Source: Segatella maculosa DSM 19339 = JCM 15638
Lineage (GTDB): Bacteria > Bacteroidota > Bacteroidia > Bacteroidales > Bacteroidaceae
Reading direction: 5' to 3'
NCBI RefSeq assembly: GCF_000382385.1
Contig: NZ_KB908321.1
Location: 1-64,000 of the forward strand
Length of the DNA stretch: 64,000 nt
Shown: piece after piece, positions 1 to 9,887 of the stretch
Layout: the number at the start of each line of letters is the position of its first letter
How positions within the stretch are numbered: the first letter of the stretch is position 1
Position numbers and translations under genes: made by a program
Notes under the pieces: model-generated
Database searches by the model: none
What the model saw: only the letters and a program-made list of their open reading frames with translations
Told to the model about the DNA's origin: nothing

Positions 1-341
1 GTGTCTTTCCATGTCAGCACCAGCTTGGCGGGCTTCAGGGCAGAGGTTGCCGTCACGTCGATTTCCTTCTCGATTTGTTTCGAGGGCACCACCACGCGCA
101 GCGAGAAGATGTCGCCGAGGTCGAGCCCCACGCCCAGCCGTGCACACTCCATGATCAGGTTGCGCAGCGTGATGAGCACGTTGCGGGCATCGCCCTCGCT
201 GAGCGACGTTTCGCGCACGATGCGTTCGAGCACCATCTCCGGCGTCAGCTTTTGTTGACCCTTGGGCACAGCGATATACACCGTCTTGCCCTTCAATTTT
301 CCCATTGTCGCCTTACGCGACTTCACTGTAAACTCTAACAT
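1..341 (-). CDS. HU-related DNA-binding protein, cassette 1 (3' end outside window)
   Basis: The start is the ATG at 341; the frame runs open off the left edge for 113 codons. The translation begins MLEFTVKSRKATMGKLKGKT and contains the segment IVRETSLSEGDARNVLITLR, which is closely matched in the two other HU-related genes here (53431-53880 and 44414-44854). These belong to the HU-related family of Bacteroidetes, a divergent branch of the HU/IHF fold; a DNA-architectural or regulatory role is inferred from the family only. It is the last gene of a minus-strand cassette (small peptide, fimbrillin-like lipoprotein, HU-related), separated from the lipoprotein by a palindrome array. The start is supported by alignment of the first residues (M-x-E-F/K-x-V/I-K) with the paralogues. 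The Lys-rich tail seen in the paralogues would lie outside the window. Confidence 0.85.
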   Translation of the reverse strand, partial: MLEFTVKSRKATMGKLKGKTVYIAVPKGQQKLTPEMVLERIVRETSLSEGDARNVLITLRNLIMECARLGVGLDLGDIFSLRVVVPSKQIEKEIDVTATSALKPAKLVLTWKD

Positions 342-403
342 AACAAATTAAATTTTAAGGTTTGTAATATAATTAAAAAAACACACGAATTTCATTCGTT
401 TTC

Positions 404-541
404 ACCCCATTCGCAGAGTGCCGTCCTACCCAGCTGTTGGGCAGCTCCCTACCCAGCGATTATGTCGCCCTGTACCCAGCAGCTGGGTAGCGGAGGATAT
501 ATTCGCTGGGTAGGACGATACCCAGCAGCTGGGTGTAGAAG
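404..541. repeat. Array A: 23-bp palindromic tandem units
   Basis: The motif TACCCAGC starts at 427, 450, 473 and 519, exactly multiples of 23 bp. The slot at 496 keeps only the right half (GCTGGGTA at 505). The best core is TACCCAGCAGCTGGGTA, a near-perfect palindrome around a central base. A degenerate unit may begin at 404. It fills the gap between the lipoprotein stop and the HU-related start of cassette 1. No gene fits here. Confidence 0.85.
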
Positions 542-561
542 TATGCTATGCTGCATATCCA

Positions 562-2277
562 TCATTCGAACGGTTGCGTATATATTCCGATACTGCGGTG
601 ACCGTGGTCCAGTAGAACTTTTGCTTTGCTAAATACCATGTAGAACCCTTCTTTGATGCTAAACGGAGTACTACTTGTAGACCAGTATAGTCCAGCGAAG
701 CCGACGCTAATCAGTGTACCATTATTATAGCTGCCTAATGTGGGCAGGAAAAAATAGTCTGCGAGATTACTGGGGGTGCCGAGAGTTGGAATACTACTGG
801 GATACGGAAAATAAATCTGTCGCAAGTCTCTGGGAGCTTCAATAGCCATGCGTCGGTAGCCCATTTTCAAGTCGTCCCATGTAAGCGTGCTTGGATAGCT
901 TTCATTAGCCTTGAGATAGGCCACAATGGCACTCTTCTTTCTTAACCAAATGCCATTGAAGCTAACGAGATGGCCGTTCTGTGCAAAAACGCTGCCCGTG
1001 ACCCAATGTGGGTCGCCTTTCGCAATATACCAGCACTGCTCGTTGACGTTGGGAATGCCTTGCATCCCACCGAAAGCGTCTGCCTTGGCATCATAAAGGA
1101 CAAGATTGGTAGATGTGCCGGTGCCCCCATGGTCGTAGCCGCGGTCGTTCATGTTTACGTATGAGGCGTCGGGGTCAGGCCAATGTGGGTCAAAAGCGCC
1201 GTTAACCAAAGGCCGATAGCTTTCGTAACCATACCAATAATGATTCTTTGCTCCCCACATGTAGTAGTTCCCATGGGCAACAGAAGCTGGTGTGAGATTG
1301 GCCGTCACGTCATAGATAACGCCCTTGTCGAGGGTGATTCCGGTTCTGACGTCCGTGACGACAGTCTCCAAGTTTGTCGTTGGGTCTTTGATGGTGTATT
1401 CTATCTTGAAGTCGTATTTGTCGGGGCGAACGATGACATAGGTGGAATTGGCCTCCGGATTGGCAGCAGTGGTGAGCGGAAAGTTTGAAATGTCTATATC
1501 AATCACGTTAGATCCTGCGCTCCCTTGGGCACCGGGGCCGACGGTTTCGCCATCAAAGTCGAACAGGTCGACCAAATTGCTTGAAGGGTTGTTATAGCAC
1601 CTTGTAGCAGTCATCTTGATGTGTGTCAGCCGAATATTGGGTGCAAGGGCTGCATTCTCACACCGGGGCAGGAAGCAAAGATAAGCCGGCTTATGCACAA
1701 GCGTAAAGTTGAACTTGTCGGGGTTGCCTGTATTATTTGCTTTACCTGAACCGCAGTCGCCGATGTGACCGGCCCAAGTATAGTCATTGGCTGTAGGGAA
1801 GTCGTAATGTTTGTACAACCCTACCGAAGTGGCACTTTCAGGGGTAGCATAGAAAGCGGAAGAACCGTGCCCTGTGTAGCGTACTTCGCAACCGTCGAGG
1901 TAGTCGGCCTTGCTGCCGGGCAGGGTGAACTCTGCGCTGGTTCCGCCGTCGTGCAGTTCGATGGCCGTACTCTTCTGCCATGTGCCGTTCTTGTCTTTCA
2001 CCCAGATGTAGTCATCGCTCTTCCAATAAGCATCGGCTCCTTGGCCGGGTGTGTGTTTGAGGATTGTGCGCGTCTTCGCGCCTGCCGTCTCTTCCTCACC
2101 GTCTATCGACAGTCGCTTTGCTGAAGCCTTCGGTCCGTTGGCTGCGAAGATGACGCCACCCTTTGGTGCTTCGGTTTCGTTCTCTTTCTTTTTGTCCTGT
2201 GCAACGTCTTCATTGGCACAAGCTGCAAGTAGTGCTGCCACCATGAGCAACATGCTTGCCTGTATTAATCTTTTCAT
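562..2277 (-). CDS. Fimbrillin-family lipoprotein, cassette 1
   Basis: 571 residues. A lipoprotein signal peptide ends in LLAAC with the acylated Cys at residue 20, followed by an acidic, Lys-rich linker (ANEDVAQDKKKEN), so export and outer-membrane lipid anchoring are expected. The N-terminal part has motifs shared with the other two lipoproteins here: a Trp-rich strand (YWKSDDYIWVKD), IGDCG, and FTLVHKPAYL, typical of fimbrillin/Mfa-like proteins that form or decorate fimbriae. The C-terminal part (CWYIAKGDPHW, then IWLRKK, then YFFLPTLG) matches the third cassette but not the second. It lies between a small-peptide gene and an HU-related gene on the same strand. Whether it is polymerised or is a surface adhesin cannot be told from sequence. 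Confidence 0.85.
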   Translation of the reverse strand: MKRLIQASMLLMVAALLAACANEDVAQDKKKENETEAPKGGVIFAANGPKASAKRLSIDGEEETAGAKTRTILKHTPGQGADAYWKSDDYIWVKDKNGTWQKSTAIELHDGGTSAEFTLPGSKADYLDGCEVRYTGHGSSAFYATPESATSVGLYKHYDFPTANDYTWAGHIGDCGSGKANNTGNPDKFNFTLVHKPAYLCFLPRCENAALAPNIRLTHIKMTATRCYNNPSSNLVDLFDFDGETVGPGAQGSAGSNVIDIDISNFPLTTAANPEANSTYVIVRPDKYDFKIEYTIKDPTTNLETVVTDVRTGITLDKGVIYDVTANLTPASVAHGNYYMWGAKNHYWYGYESYRPLVNGAFDPHWPDPDASYVNMNDRGYDHGGTGTSTNLVLYDAKADAFGGMQGIPNVNEQCWYIAKGDPHWVTGSVFAQNGHLVSFNGIWLRKKSAIVAYLKANESYPSTLTWDDLKMGYRRMAIEAPRDLRQIYFPYPSSIPTLGTPSNLADYFFLPTLGSYNNGTLISVGFAGLYWSTSSTPFSIKEGFYMVFSKAKVLLDHGHRSIGIYTQPFE

Positions 2278-2296
2278 TTGTTCTAATTCTTAATAT

Positions 2297-2403
2297 GAAC
2301 CTCCCCCAGCCCCTCCGAAGGAGGGGAGTCCGAGCTTGCGGGTCTCTTCTGAGTTTTTCTCAAGTTAGGTCTCCCTCCCATTGGGAGGGACGGGGTGGGT
2401 GTT
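2297..2403. repeat. G+C-rich REP-like inverted repeats
   Basis: Two dispersed hairpin repeats lie between the small-peptide gene and the lipoprotein of cassette 1. One is CCTCCCCCAGCCCCTCC facing GGAGGGG (2297-2326), the other is CTCCCTCCCATTGGGAGGGA (about 2371-2390). Related copies occur at 2464-2500, 44126-44168, 44310-44412, 53020-53066 and 53153-53425, often followed by a trailing segment close to CCGAGCTTGC. They resemble REP-like elements; no coding function. Confidence 0.7.
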
Positions 2404-2430
2404 GGTTGTTACTTGTTACTTGTTACTCTT

Positions 2431-2682
2431 TTACTCTCCCCACACATTATAGCTTGGGTAATCACTCCCCTCTCCCTTTGGAGAGGGGTTGGGGGTGAGG
2501 CTTTCGGGTGAGGCTTCCTCCCATTCCTCATCACTGCCTCGCTTTGCATTGCCAAAGCTACCACCTTGTCCGATGTGCTGGTGCTGACCACTGACGGCCT
2601 GCAAGAGATTGTCTTCCTGCATCGGATAAACCTTCATCTCGGGCGTTGTGTATGCCCTTTTCTTACTCTCCATTTTCTTCAT
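2431..2682 (-). CDS. Small acidic peptide, cassette 1 (83 aa)
   Basis: The frame opens at the ATG at 2682, preceded by A/T-rich sequence without a Shine-Dalgarno, and could also start at 2673. It reads upstream into the leader, but that part is palindromic repeat. The N-terminus (KKRAYTTPEMKVY) is basic with a Y-x-x-P-x-x-x-V/Y pattern shared by the other two cassette peptides (RVYVPPHIRVV and RYVSPSIEVI), followed by a hydrophobic LLQAV and a Gly/acid-rich tail. No signal peptide or known domain. The C-terminal segment SLTPNPSPKGEG is encoded by a REP-like repeat that has entered the reading frame, so the tail is probably lengthened. It is the first gene of the cassette. Function unknown; a secreted or modified peptide precursor is one possibility, unproven. 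Confidence 0.65.
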   Translation of the reverse strand: MKKMESKKRAYTTPEMKVYPMQEDNLLQAVSGQHQHIGQGGSFGNAKRGSDEEWEEASPESLTPNPSPKGEGSDYPSYNVWGE

Positions 2683-3123
<441 letters not shown>

Positions 3124-3155
3124 CAAAGGTAAGACTATTTTTCTTAACCTCCAAA
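3124..3155 (-). promoter_or_regulatory. Bacteroidetes-type promoter of cassette 1
   Basis: On the minus strand, TTTG (3152-3155) is followed after 20 bp by TACCTTTG (3124-3131), matching the -33/-7 consensus. Cassette 3 has the same arrangement at 56550-56581. It overlaps the space just before the stop of the convergent-side transporter gene at 3176. Confidence 0.7.
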
Positions 3156-3175
3156 CAATTAGGAAAGAAAATGCT

Positions 3176-4870
3176 TCATACCCCACAACAGAACAGCACG
3201 ATGAGCTGGGCCGTAAAGATGCGCAGGAACATGCTCAAAGGGTAGACGGTGGAGTAGCCTACGGACGGTGCTTCGCGCGAGCAGACACTGTTGGCGTAGG
3301 CCAGTGCCGGGGGGTCGGTATATGAACCGGCAATCATACCCATGATGGTGAAGTAGTTGAACTTGTAGCGTAGGCGGGCAATCGTTCCCACAATCAGAAT
3401 GGGAACGATGGTGATGAGGAAGCCGGTATAGACATATTTCAGTCCGTCTCCCTGCACAACGGTTTCCCAGAAGCCTGCACCGGCCTTGATGCCCACCGAT
3501 GCAAGGAAGAGCACGAGTCCTATTTCGCGTAGCATCATGTTGGCCGAGGTTGTGGTATAGGTAACAAGTTTGAAATGATAGCCAAAGCGGCCTATGAATA
3601 TGGCGATAATCAGTGGGCCGCCGGCGATACCGAGTTTCAAGGGAACCGGCATGCCCGGGATAGCGAGTGGAATGCTCCCGAAGAGAATACCGATGATGAT
3701 TCCGATGAAGATGGTACCGATGTTGGGTGCATCGAGACGCTTTATGCTGTTGCCCATGATGTCGGCCACGCGGTTCACATTGTCTTCGGGACCAACTACC
3801 ATGATGCGGTCGCCAATCTGGAAATGGTGATTACGGCCGGCAAAGAGGTCCATGCCTTGGCGGGTGATGCGGGTGACATTGACGCCATAGACACTTGAGA
3901 AGTGCATTTTTCCCAATGTCTTGCCGTTCATGGCAGGGTTGGTCACGACTATTCTGCGGCTGATCAGTGGCTGTATTTCGGCCTCTGTGTGCCATGGTGT
4001 GTCTATTTCCGGGCCGATGAATGCCTTGATGGCTTCGGCGTCGGCTTCGGTACACACAATGAGCACTTCATCGCCAAGGCTAAAGATGGTGTCACGATTG
4101 GGGATAGTCACTTCGCCATCGTGAAGCAGTCGCGAACAGATGACATCACGATTGAGGAATTGGGAAATCTCAAGCAGTGTGCGTCCGGCAATATAGGCAT
4201 TGCTCACTTTCAGATGCATCTGGTGAGGCTTTGCGTGTGGATTTTCATCCTCTTGTTCAGCAAGGTTCTGTTCTTCTTTCTCTAATTTCACACGCGTGAT
4301 ATAGCGGATAGCAATGGTTGCACCGATGATGCCCAGTACGCCAAGCGGATAGGCACAGGCATATCCCGATGCAATCTGAGGCATGCGACTGGGTGTAAAG
4401 ATGCTCGTAAGGGCCTCATTGGCGGCACCAAGTCCGGGTGTATTGGTCACGGCTCCATAGAGCGTGCCAACCATCATTGGGAGGTTGTTGACATTGCTTG
4501 TGTCGAAAAAGACCCAATAGCAAATGAACATCACGGCAATGTTGAGCAAGATAATTGCCGTGGTCAGCAGATTAAGGGTCACGCCACCCTTGCGGAAGCT
4601 CTCGAAGAAGCCCGGTCCTACCTGAAGACCGATGCAGAACACAAAGAGAATAAGTCCGAAGTCCTGTATGAATCCCAAGATATTGATAGGAGCAGTAAAG
4701 CCTATATGACCTGCGAGAATTCCGGCAAAGAGTACGAAGGTGACGCCCAATGAAATACCGCCTACTTTCACTTTGCCCAATAGGACTCCAACAGAGATTA
4801 CAATGGCATAGAGCAATGCAATGTGGGCTATTGAGTCAGTTGTGGTAAAAAGATTAATTAACCAGTCCAT
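3176..4870 (-). CDS. AspT/YidE-type transporter with two TrkA-C domains
   Basis: 564 residues. Hydrophobic helices fill residues 1-190, two soluble regulator domains of the TrkA-C (RCK-C) type follow at about 218-295 and 300-375, and another helical block ends the protein. This is the layout of the AspT / aspartate-alanine exchanger family, to which E. coli YidE and YbjL also belong. The repeated membrane halves with glycine-rich stretches ([16 protein letters not shown] in the first half, [14 protein letters not shown] in the second) are family hallmarks. Substrate unknown; an organic anion or amino acid is likely. Cytoplasmic membrane. Single gene with its own promoter at 4893-4923. Confidence 0.85.
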   Translation of the reverse strand: MDWLINLFTTTDSIAHIALLYAIVISVGVLLGKVKVGGISLGVTFVLFAGILAGHIGFTAPINILGFIQDFGLILFVFCIGLQVGPGFFESFRKGGVTLNLLTTAIILLNIAVMFICYWVFFDTSNVNNLPMMVGTLYGAVTNTPGLGAANEALTSIFTPSRMPQIASGYACAYPLGVLGIIGATIAIRYITRVKLEKEEQNLAEQEDENPHAKPHQMHLKVSNAYIAGRTLLEISQFLNRDVICSRLLHDGEVTIPNRDTIFSLGDEVLIVCTEADAEAIKAFIGPEIDTPWHTEAEIQPLISRRIVVTNPAMNGKTLGKMHFSSVYGVNVTRITRQGMDLFAGRNHHFQIGDRIMVVGPEDNVNRVADIMGNSIKRLDAPNIGTIFIGIIIGILFGSIPLAIPGMPVPLKLGIAGGPLIIAIFIGRFGYHFKLVTYTTTSANMMLREIGLVLFLASVGIKAGAGFWETVVQGDGLKYVYTGFLITIVPILIVGTIARLRYKFNYFTIMGMIAGSYTDPPALAYANSVCSREAPSVGYSTVYPLSMFLRIFTAQLIVLFCCGV

Positions 4871-4892
4871 ATTTTTAGTATAAATATGGTTG

Positions 4893-4923
4893 CAAATGTA
4901 CTGAGTTTTTAGTGATTGGCAAA
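4893..4923 (-). promoter_or_regulatory. Promoter of the AspT/YidE-type transporter
   Basis: Minus-strand TTTG (4920-4923), 19 bp, TACATTTG (4893-4900), ending about 22 bp before the ATG at 4870. Between here and 5140 I see no gene or repeat. Confidence 0.7.
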
Positions 4924-5139
4924 ATAAATGCTATCTTATTTTGGTAGTACTGTTTCCATATTGTAAAAAAGAGTACCCTCTTTTGAATATGCTCATAGCG
5001 GTTTCTGCAAGACCATCTTATCCCGAACAGACGTGTGTTTTTTGTTCAACTGAGGCGTTGGAAGGCCGTTTCTCCTATGGCTTATCTCTGACTCCCGTTA
5101 AATTAAGGAGGCAGAAAAGCCAGATTTGTTTCTTTCGAT

Positions 5140-5170
5140 TTTGCCGTTCGCCGGTTTTGTCTTACCTTTG
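5140..5170 (+). promoter_or_regulatory. Promoter of the GH97 gene
   Basis: TTTG (5140-5143), 19 bp, TACCTTTG (5163-5170), ending 29 bp before the ATG at 5200. Confidence 0.7.
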
Positions 5171-5199
5171 CGAAAACTGAACAACGCTTACGTAATAAC

Positions 5200-7173
5200 A
5201 TGAAGAAAAACCTTTTATTTGCATTAGGCTTATGCCTCTCAATGGGAAGCTTTGCCGACAATCACACCGTCTGCTCACCCGACGGGAAACTAATGTTGAC
5301 CATCAGCAACGAGGGTGGGCGCCCGTCTTACACGGTTAGTTACGATGGGGCGGAAGTGCTCAGACCCTCGGCACTCGGACTGACGGCAGACTATGGCGAC
5401 TTCACGCAGGGTATGAAGTTCGTCAAGGTCACCGAGAAGCGCATTCAGGTGTCCTATGACATGACACGCACGAAGCGTGCACACGTCAGTTATGGGGCCA
5501 ATCAACTGATGCTTGACATGGTGAACGCGAAAGGCTTTCCGCTGCAAATCACGTTCAATGTTGCGAATAACGATGTGGCCTATCGCTACACCTTGCTTCG
5601 CCCGAAAAGCGGAACGCCACGCTGTGCCGTTATCCGCAGCGAGGTAAGTGGCTTCAATCTGCCTGACGACACGCGCACGTTCCTCACGCCGCAGATACAG
5701 CCCATGACGGGGTGGGAGCGCACCAAGCCCAGCTACGAAGAGGAATATCGCCCAGACGCACGACTGGCAGACAAGTCGGCCTTCGGCGTGGGCTACACCT
5801 TTCCCTGCCTTTACCGCATACCGAACGGCAAGGCCGACACATGGCTGCTCATCTCCGAAACGGGAACGGAAGACTATCCCGGGTGCCGCCTCTCCGAATA
5901 TGAACCCGGCAAGGGCTATCACGTGGCCTATCCGCAGCCCGGCGAGAACAACGGCGTCGGGAGCGAATACGCTGCCGTCCCGCTGCCGGGAAGCACGCCG
6001 TGGCGCACCATCACCGTGGGCCGCTCGCTGCAGCCCATTGTTGAGACCACCGTGCCCTACGACGTGGTGGAGCCACGCTACGAAGCAAAGGCCGAATACA
6101 AGCCGGGCAGGTACACATGGAGCTGGATACTTTGGATGGACGAGAGCTGCAACTACGACGATCAAGTGAGGTTCATCGACGTGGCTTCGAAGATGGGCTA
6201 CGAATACATTCTCGTTGATGCGCTGTGGGACAAGCGAATCGGTTACGACCGCATTGAACAACTCTCCCGTTATGCGCAGAGTAAGGGCGTCGGTCTAATG
6301 TTATGGTATAACAGCAACGGCGCGGCAAACGATGCACCGCAGGGCCCACGCAATGTAATGAACAATCCGATTAGTCGCAAGCGCGACATGGCATGGATGC
6401 AACGCATCGGTGTGAAAGCCATCAAGGTGGACTTCTTCGGCGGCGACAAGCAACAGACGCTGCAACTTTATCGGGATATCCTCAGCGATGCCAACGACTA
6501 TGGGCTTCAGGTCATCTTTCATGGTTGCACATTGCCGCGCGGTTGGGAACGTATGTATCCGAACTTCGTGGCGAGTGAGGCTGCTTTAGCAAGTGAGAAC
6601 GTGTACTTCACGGACTATCATGCCAAGCGTGAAGCCTTTGAACTCACGATGTATCCTTTCACACGCAATGCTGTTGCGGCTTTCGATTGGGGTGGTGTGC
6701 TGATGAACCGCTATATGAGTAAGGACAATAAAAGCCGTCATCAACGTTTTACAGGTGATATCTTTGAAATGGCGACAGCCATCACCAACCAAACAAGCGT
6801 GAATTGCGTGGCACTTACGCCCAATGCGCTCGCTACACTGCCTGCCTTCGAAATCGAATGGCTCAGGCAGTTGCCCACAGCATGGAGCGACCTACGCTTC
6901 CTTGGCGGTTATCCCGGAAAGTATTTCGCTGTAGCCCGACAGACTACTGCAGGCAAGTGGTATGCCGCCGCCATCAATGCCGACCCGAAGCCACTGACTT
7001 TGACGCTCGACCTGCCGATGTTTGTCGGGAAAGTGGTTAAAGTATATGCAGACGGCCTCAAGAATAAAGGTTCATTGTGGCTTACGCCGGGTATGAAGCA
7101 GCAGAAAGTGGGGCGGAACGGCCGACTGACGGTGACGGTTCAGCCCAATGGTGGAGTGATTGTCAATGAGTAG
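5200..7173 (+). CDS. Glycoside hydrolase family 97 enzyme (retaining-type site)
   Basis: 657 residues with a Sec signal peptide (about 1-19, cut near SFA-DN), so periplasmic. It has the GH97 layout: N-terminal beta-sandwich, central (beta/alpha)8 barrel, short C-terminal beta domain. GH97 enzymes hydrolyse alpha-glucosides (inverting, SusB type) or alpha-galactosides (retaining). Here the barrel motif IKVDFFGGD places Asp411 where retaining members carry their nucleophile, and Glu460 in VASEAAL fits the acid/base, so I favour a retaining enzyme such as an alpha-galactosidase. Substrate is inference. Single-gene unit; no SusC/SusD genes are nearby, so it is not in a visible polysaccharide-utilisation locus. 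It converges with cmk. Confidence 0.88.
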   Translation: MKKNLLFALGLCLSMGSFADNHTVCSPDGKLMLTISNEGGRPSYTVSYDGAEVLRPSALGLTADYGDFTQGMKFVKVTEKRIQVSYDMTRTKRAHVSYGANQLMLDMVNAKGFPLQITFNVANNDVAYRYTLLRPKSGTPRCAVIRSEVSGFNLPDDTRTFLTPQIQPMTGWERTKPSYEEEYRPDARLADKSAFGVGYTFPCLYRIPNGKADTWLLISETGTEDYPGCRLSEYEPGKGYHVAYPQPGENNGVGSEYAAVPLPGSTPWRTITVGRSLQPIVETTVPYDVVEPRYEAKAEYKPGRYTWSWILWMDESCNYDDQVRFIDVASKMGYEYILVDALWDKRIGYDRIEQLSRYAQSKGVGLMLWYNSNGAANDAPQGPRNVMNNPISRKRDMAWMQRIGVKAIKVDFFGGDKQQTLQLYRDILSDANDYGLQVIFHGCTLPRGWERMYPNFVASEAALASENVYFTDYHAKREAFELTMYPFTRNAVAAFDWGGVLMNRYMSKDNKSRHQRFTGDIFEMATAITNQTSVNCVALTPNALATLPAFEIEWLRQLPTAWSDLRFLGGYPGKYFAVARQTTAGKWYAAAINADPKPLTLTLDLPMFVGKVVKVYADGLKNKGSLWLTPGMKQQKVGRNGRLTVTVQPNGGVIVNE

Positions 7174-7193
7174 AGCAGTCTCGAAGTGGCCTT

Positions 7194-7886
7194 TTAACCC
7201 TCGATTCTCTGCTGCACTTGTCGCATCAGCCAATCATTTTGCTCGGCAATCGTCATGTGGCTGTTGTCGAGTTCGATAGCGTCTGCGGCCTTACGCAGCG
7301 GACTCACCTCGCGATGACTGTCGATATAGTCGCGCTCCTGCACGTTTTTCAGAATGTCGTCGAAGTCAGCCGGCATGCCTTTTTCCTTGAGTTCGTCGTA
7401 GCGGCGCTGTGCCCTTACCTCAGCAGATGCCGTGACAAACACCTTGAGTTCGGCTTCAGGGAACACCGTTGTGCCTATATCTCGCCCGTCCATCACGATA
7501 CCTTTGTCCCTTCCCATGCGTTGTTGGCGGGCCACCATGGCCGCTCTTACGAACGGAATGGCCGCAATCGGGCTGACATGGTTGCTCACTTCGAGCGTCC
7601 GAATGGCCTCTTCCACGCACTCACCGTTGAGATATGTGTCGGGTCGACCAGCCTTTTCGTTGAACTTAAACGTGATATCTATGTTGCTCATCTGCTGTTT
7701 CAGCGCATCTGTTTTCACGCTTCCATCGGCATTAAATAGGCCATGTCGCATGGCAAAAAGGGTCACCGAGCGATACATGGCGCCCGTATCTACGTAGATA
7801 TATCCTATCTTTTTGGCCAGTTCTTTGGCCATTGTGCTCTTGCCACATGACGAAAATCCGTCGATGGCGATGGTTATTTTCTTCAT
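7194..7886 (-). CDS. cmk: Cytidylate kinase
   Basis: 230 residues, the full length for the family. P-loop at residues 9-19 ([11 protein letters not shown]), YVDTGAMYR substrate motif, and the [11 protein letters not shown] signature. It phosphorylates CMP and dCMP with ATP in the cytoplasm, feeding nucleotide and CDP-lipid synthesis. Its start overlaps the stop of porQ by 4 bp (ATGA), so the two are translationally coupled. A second, unrelated-family CMP-kinase-like gene lies at 33444-34067. Confidence 0.95.
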   Translation of the reverse strand: MKKITIAIDGFSSCGKSTMAKELAKKIGYIYVDTGAMYRSVTLFAMRHGLFNADGSVKTDALKQQMSNIDITFKFNEKAGRPDTYLNGECVEEAIRTLEVSNHVSPIAAIPFVRAAMVARQQRMGRDKGIVMDGRDIGTTVFPEAELKVFVTASAEVRAQRRYDELKEKGMPADFDDILKNVQERDYIDSHREVSPLRKAADAIELDNSHMTIAEQNDWLMRQVQQRIEG

Positions 7887-8824
7887 AAAGAATATGCGAT
7901 ATTGATGATGATTGAATGGTTACTGACGTGGTAAGTGCCGTAGGCAAGGTTGAGTTTGAAGCGTTCAAGGTTCAGTCCCGCGCCCATACTGAAGCCCGCT
8001 CCGTGGCTACTTTCGTTGCCAGATGTGTCGGTGATGCTCATTTCATGGGCGCGACGGAAGTTGTATCCCAGCCCTATCCAAATGCTTTCCGACAGGTTTA
8101 CGTCGACACCGGCAGCCAAATGGTCAATGAATTTATAGTTCCAATGGTTCATATCCACAAGGGTTGCAGAGAAGCGAAACGGCGTGTTCGTGAGCCTTTT
8201 CGACGCACCCAGCTGCACGTCCAGGGGCATTTTCTCAAACGATTCGTCGTAGGCTTTGAGCTGACCGCCAAGGTTTTTGGCCACAAGAGAGACCGACCAA
8301 TCGTTGTCGTCATAGTAGTTCAGCCCCAAATCCACGCCCATTGCCGTTGAATGATAGCTGCCGATATAAGACATGATGAACTTGGTTGCGATGCCACCTG
8401 CAAGCTTTTCGGTCAGCATATAGGCGAAATAACCGGCCAAGGCGATGTCTTTTGCCGTGAAAGTGCCCGTCAGGTTGTTATTCTCGTCGGCCTCTTTCAT
8501 GGTGCCATAGTCCATGTATTGCGCCGAAACCGCCCACGACGCGTACTCGCCTACGTTGCGATTGAAGGCCGCACTCCCCATGTTTGTCCCGCCATAGCGC
8601 ATATAATTGAGGCCAACGGTCTTGTCCGAGACGTTCGAAAGCAGTGCGGGATTGCTGAAAATAAGGGCTTCGTCGTCCTCAACAAGGCTGATGTTGTCTC
8701 CCCCGACGGCTGCATTATGCGCACCGACAGGCAGCCGCAGGAAATTATATCCTGTCTGACTTTCCTGTGCCATGGCCGATATTGCACAGCAGGACAGCAG
8801 CAGTGCGCATGCAGTTTTTTTCAT
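7883..8824 (-). CDS. porQ: Type IX secretion protein PorQ
   Basis: 313 residues with a Sec signal peptide ending near AMAQ. The early motif [19 protein letters not shown] and the alternating beta-strand pattern ending in [10 protein letters not shown] fit PorQ, an outer-membrane beta-barrel of the PorV/LptO-like family needed for type IX secretion and attachment of cargo (with PorU, PorV and PorZ). The terminal aromatic/hydrophobic strand agrees with barrel insertion by BAM. The linkage to cmk agrees with my memory of other Bacteroidales. A TATCTTTG box lies at 8846-8853 on the minus strand, with no clear -33 element. Confidence 0.85.
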   Translation of the reverse strand: MKKTACALLLSCCAISAMAQESQTGYNFLRLPVGAHNAAVGGDNISLVEDDEALIFSNPALLSNVSDKTVGLNYMRYGGTNMGSAAFNRNVGEYASWAVSAQYMDYGTMKEADENNNLTGTFTAKDIALAGYFAYMLTEKLAGGIATKFIMSYIGSYHSTAMGVDLGLNYYDDNDWSVSLVAKNLGGQLKAYDESFEKMPLDVQLGASKRLTNTPFRFSATLVDMNHWNYKFIDHLAAGVDVNLSESIWIGLGYNFRRAHEMSITDTSGNESSHGAGFSMGAGLNLERFKLNLAYGTYHVSNHSIIINIAYSL

Positions 8825-8965
8825 TTAATTTTCCTAATTATTCGGCAAAGATACGGCTTTTTTCAAATATAAGCATTAATTTTGCCTCACAAAGTAGCAG
8901 CATCGACCGAAAAGCGTCGGGCAAGGTGAAAGGGCCTGCCGGACAGCTTGCTGGAGCGGGGCTTG

Positions 8966-9070
8966 CAATATCAGCCATATCGGCTTGCAATATGGCCCAT
9001 ATTACACGGTAAAATGGCTGATATTAGCGACCAATATGGCTGATATTGCAGGGCAATATAGCCCATGTTG
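8966..9070. repeat. Array B: 22-bp palindromic tandem units
   Basis: Five units start at 8966, 8988, 9010, 9032 and 9054, exactly 22 bp apart. Core variants are AATATGGCTGATATT, AATATGGCCCATATT and related forms, near-palindromic; spacers are about 7 bp. It sits between the divergent porQ and tonB genes, so it lies upstream of both. The core resembles that of array D. Confidence 0.85.
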
Positions 9071-9164
9071 AAAACCGGTCTGGCCGCAGTTGTCGCGCAA
9101 TAGGTCGAATGATGCCGTTTCATGCCGTGCAAAGCGGGTCGGGAAAGAATTTATTTCAGACAAT

Positions 9165-9887
9165 TTGGAACTGAAGAAATCATATCGTGCAGACTTAGAA
9201 CACAAGCGGACAACGCACTTCTTGTTGGGCTTGACGTTGGTGTTGGCCTTGCTGTACACGGGGTTTGAATACGTTTCTCCACCCGCCGAAGACGGCCGTG
9301 GCAACGAGATGACCGACGAGATGAGCGAGGACCTCGAACTGATGCCGGCCATGGACACGCGCGACATGATTGCCGCTGCACCGAATGCCGCCCCACATTC
9401 GGTGACCGAAAAGCTGAAAGCCGTGGACAAGGAACCCGATATGGTCCGCCGACTCGACCCGAACAACGGCGATGCCCAGCTCGGGACAGGGGGGCAAAAC
9501 GGCCAAACGGTGCGCCAAGACGATGCAAATCCGACCGCAGCCTTGCCGCAAACGGCCCCCGACGACAGCAATCCGTTGCACTTCCGCATTGTGGAAAAAC
9601 TGCCGGAGTTCCCCGGTGGCATGGTCGAACTGATGAAATGGCTCACGCACAACTTGCATTATCCGGCCTTGGCACAGCGACAACGGTTGGAAGGAAAGGT
9701 GGTCGTGTCGTTCATTATCAACAAGGATGGCTCCGTGACCGGCGAGAAAATAGAGAAAGGCATAGACCCTTTGCTCGACCAAGAGGCCTTGCGCGTGGTG
9801 AAGATGATGCCGAAATGGAAACCGGGAGTAGAGAAAAACAAACCTTGCAGGACGTTGTTTGTAATCCCGATAAACTTTAAGTTATAA
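9165..9887 (+). CDS. tonB: Energy-transducing protein TonB
   Basis: About 240 residues from a TTG start at 9165. That gives MELKKSYRADLEHKR, the usual beginning of Bacteroidetes TonB proteins; an ATG at 9090 would add 25 residues with no family resemblance. One membrane helix (FLLGLTLVLALLYTGFEY) follows, then a charged periplasmic spacer and a C-terminal TonB domain (LPEFPGGMVELMKWL through PKWKPGVEKNKPC). It couples the proton-motive force, through ExbB/ExbD, to outer-membrane TonB-dependent receptors. exbB and two exbD genes lie downstream in the same transcriptional run, separated by two housekeeping genes. The stop codon abuts the next ATG. Confidence 0.88.
   Translation: MELKKSYRADLEHKRTTHFLLGLTLVLALLYTGFEYVSPPAEDGRGNEMTDEMSEDLELMPAMDTRDMIAAAPNAAPHSVTEKLKAVDKEPDMVRRLDPNNGDAQLGTGGQNGQTVRQDDANPTAALPQTAPDDSNPLHFRIVEKLPEFPGGMVELMKWLTHNLHYPALAQRQRLEGKVVVSFIINKDGSVTGEKIEKGIDPLLDQEALRVVKMMPKWKPGVEKNKPCRTLFVIPINFKL

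Noticed and set aside
4941..5180. 79-codon frame upstream of the GH97 gene
   Set aside because: Contains the GH97 promoter and has no protein-like pattern.
5290..6261. 323-codon minus-strand frame within the GH97 gene
   Set aside because: Antisense shadow of a strongly supported gene; its translation shows no family motif.
9090..9164. ATG at 9090 as tonB start
   Set aside because: The added 25 residues have no resemblance to TonB, whereas TTG at 9165 gives the expected N-terminus.
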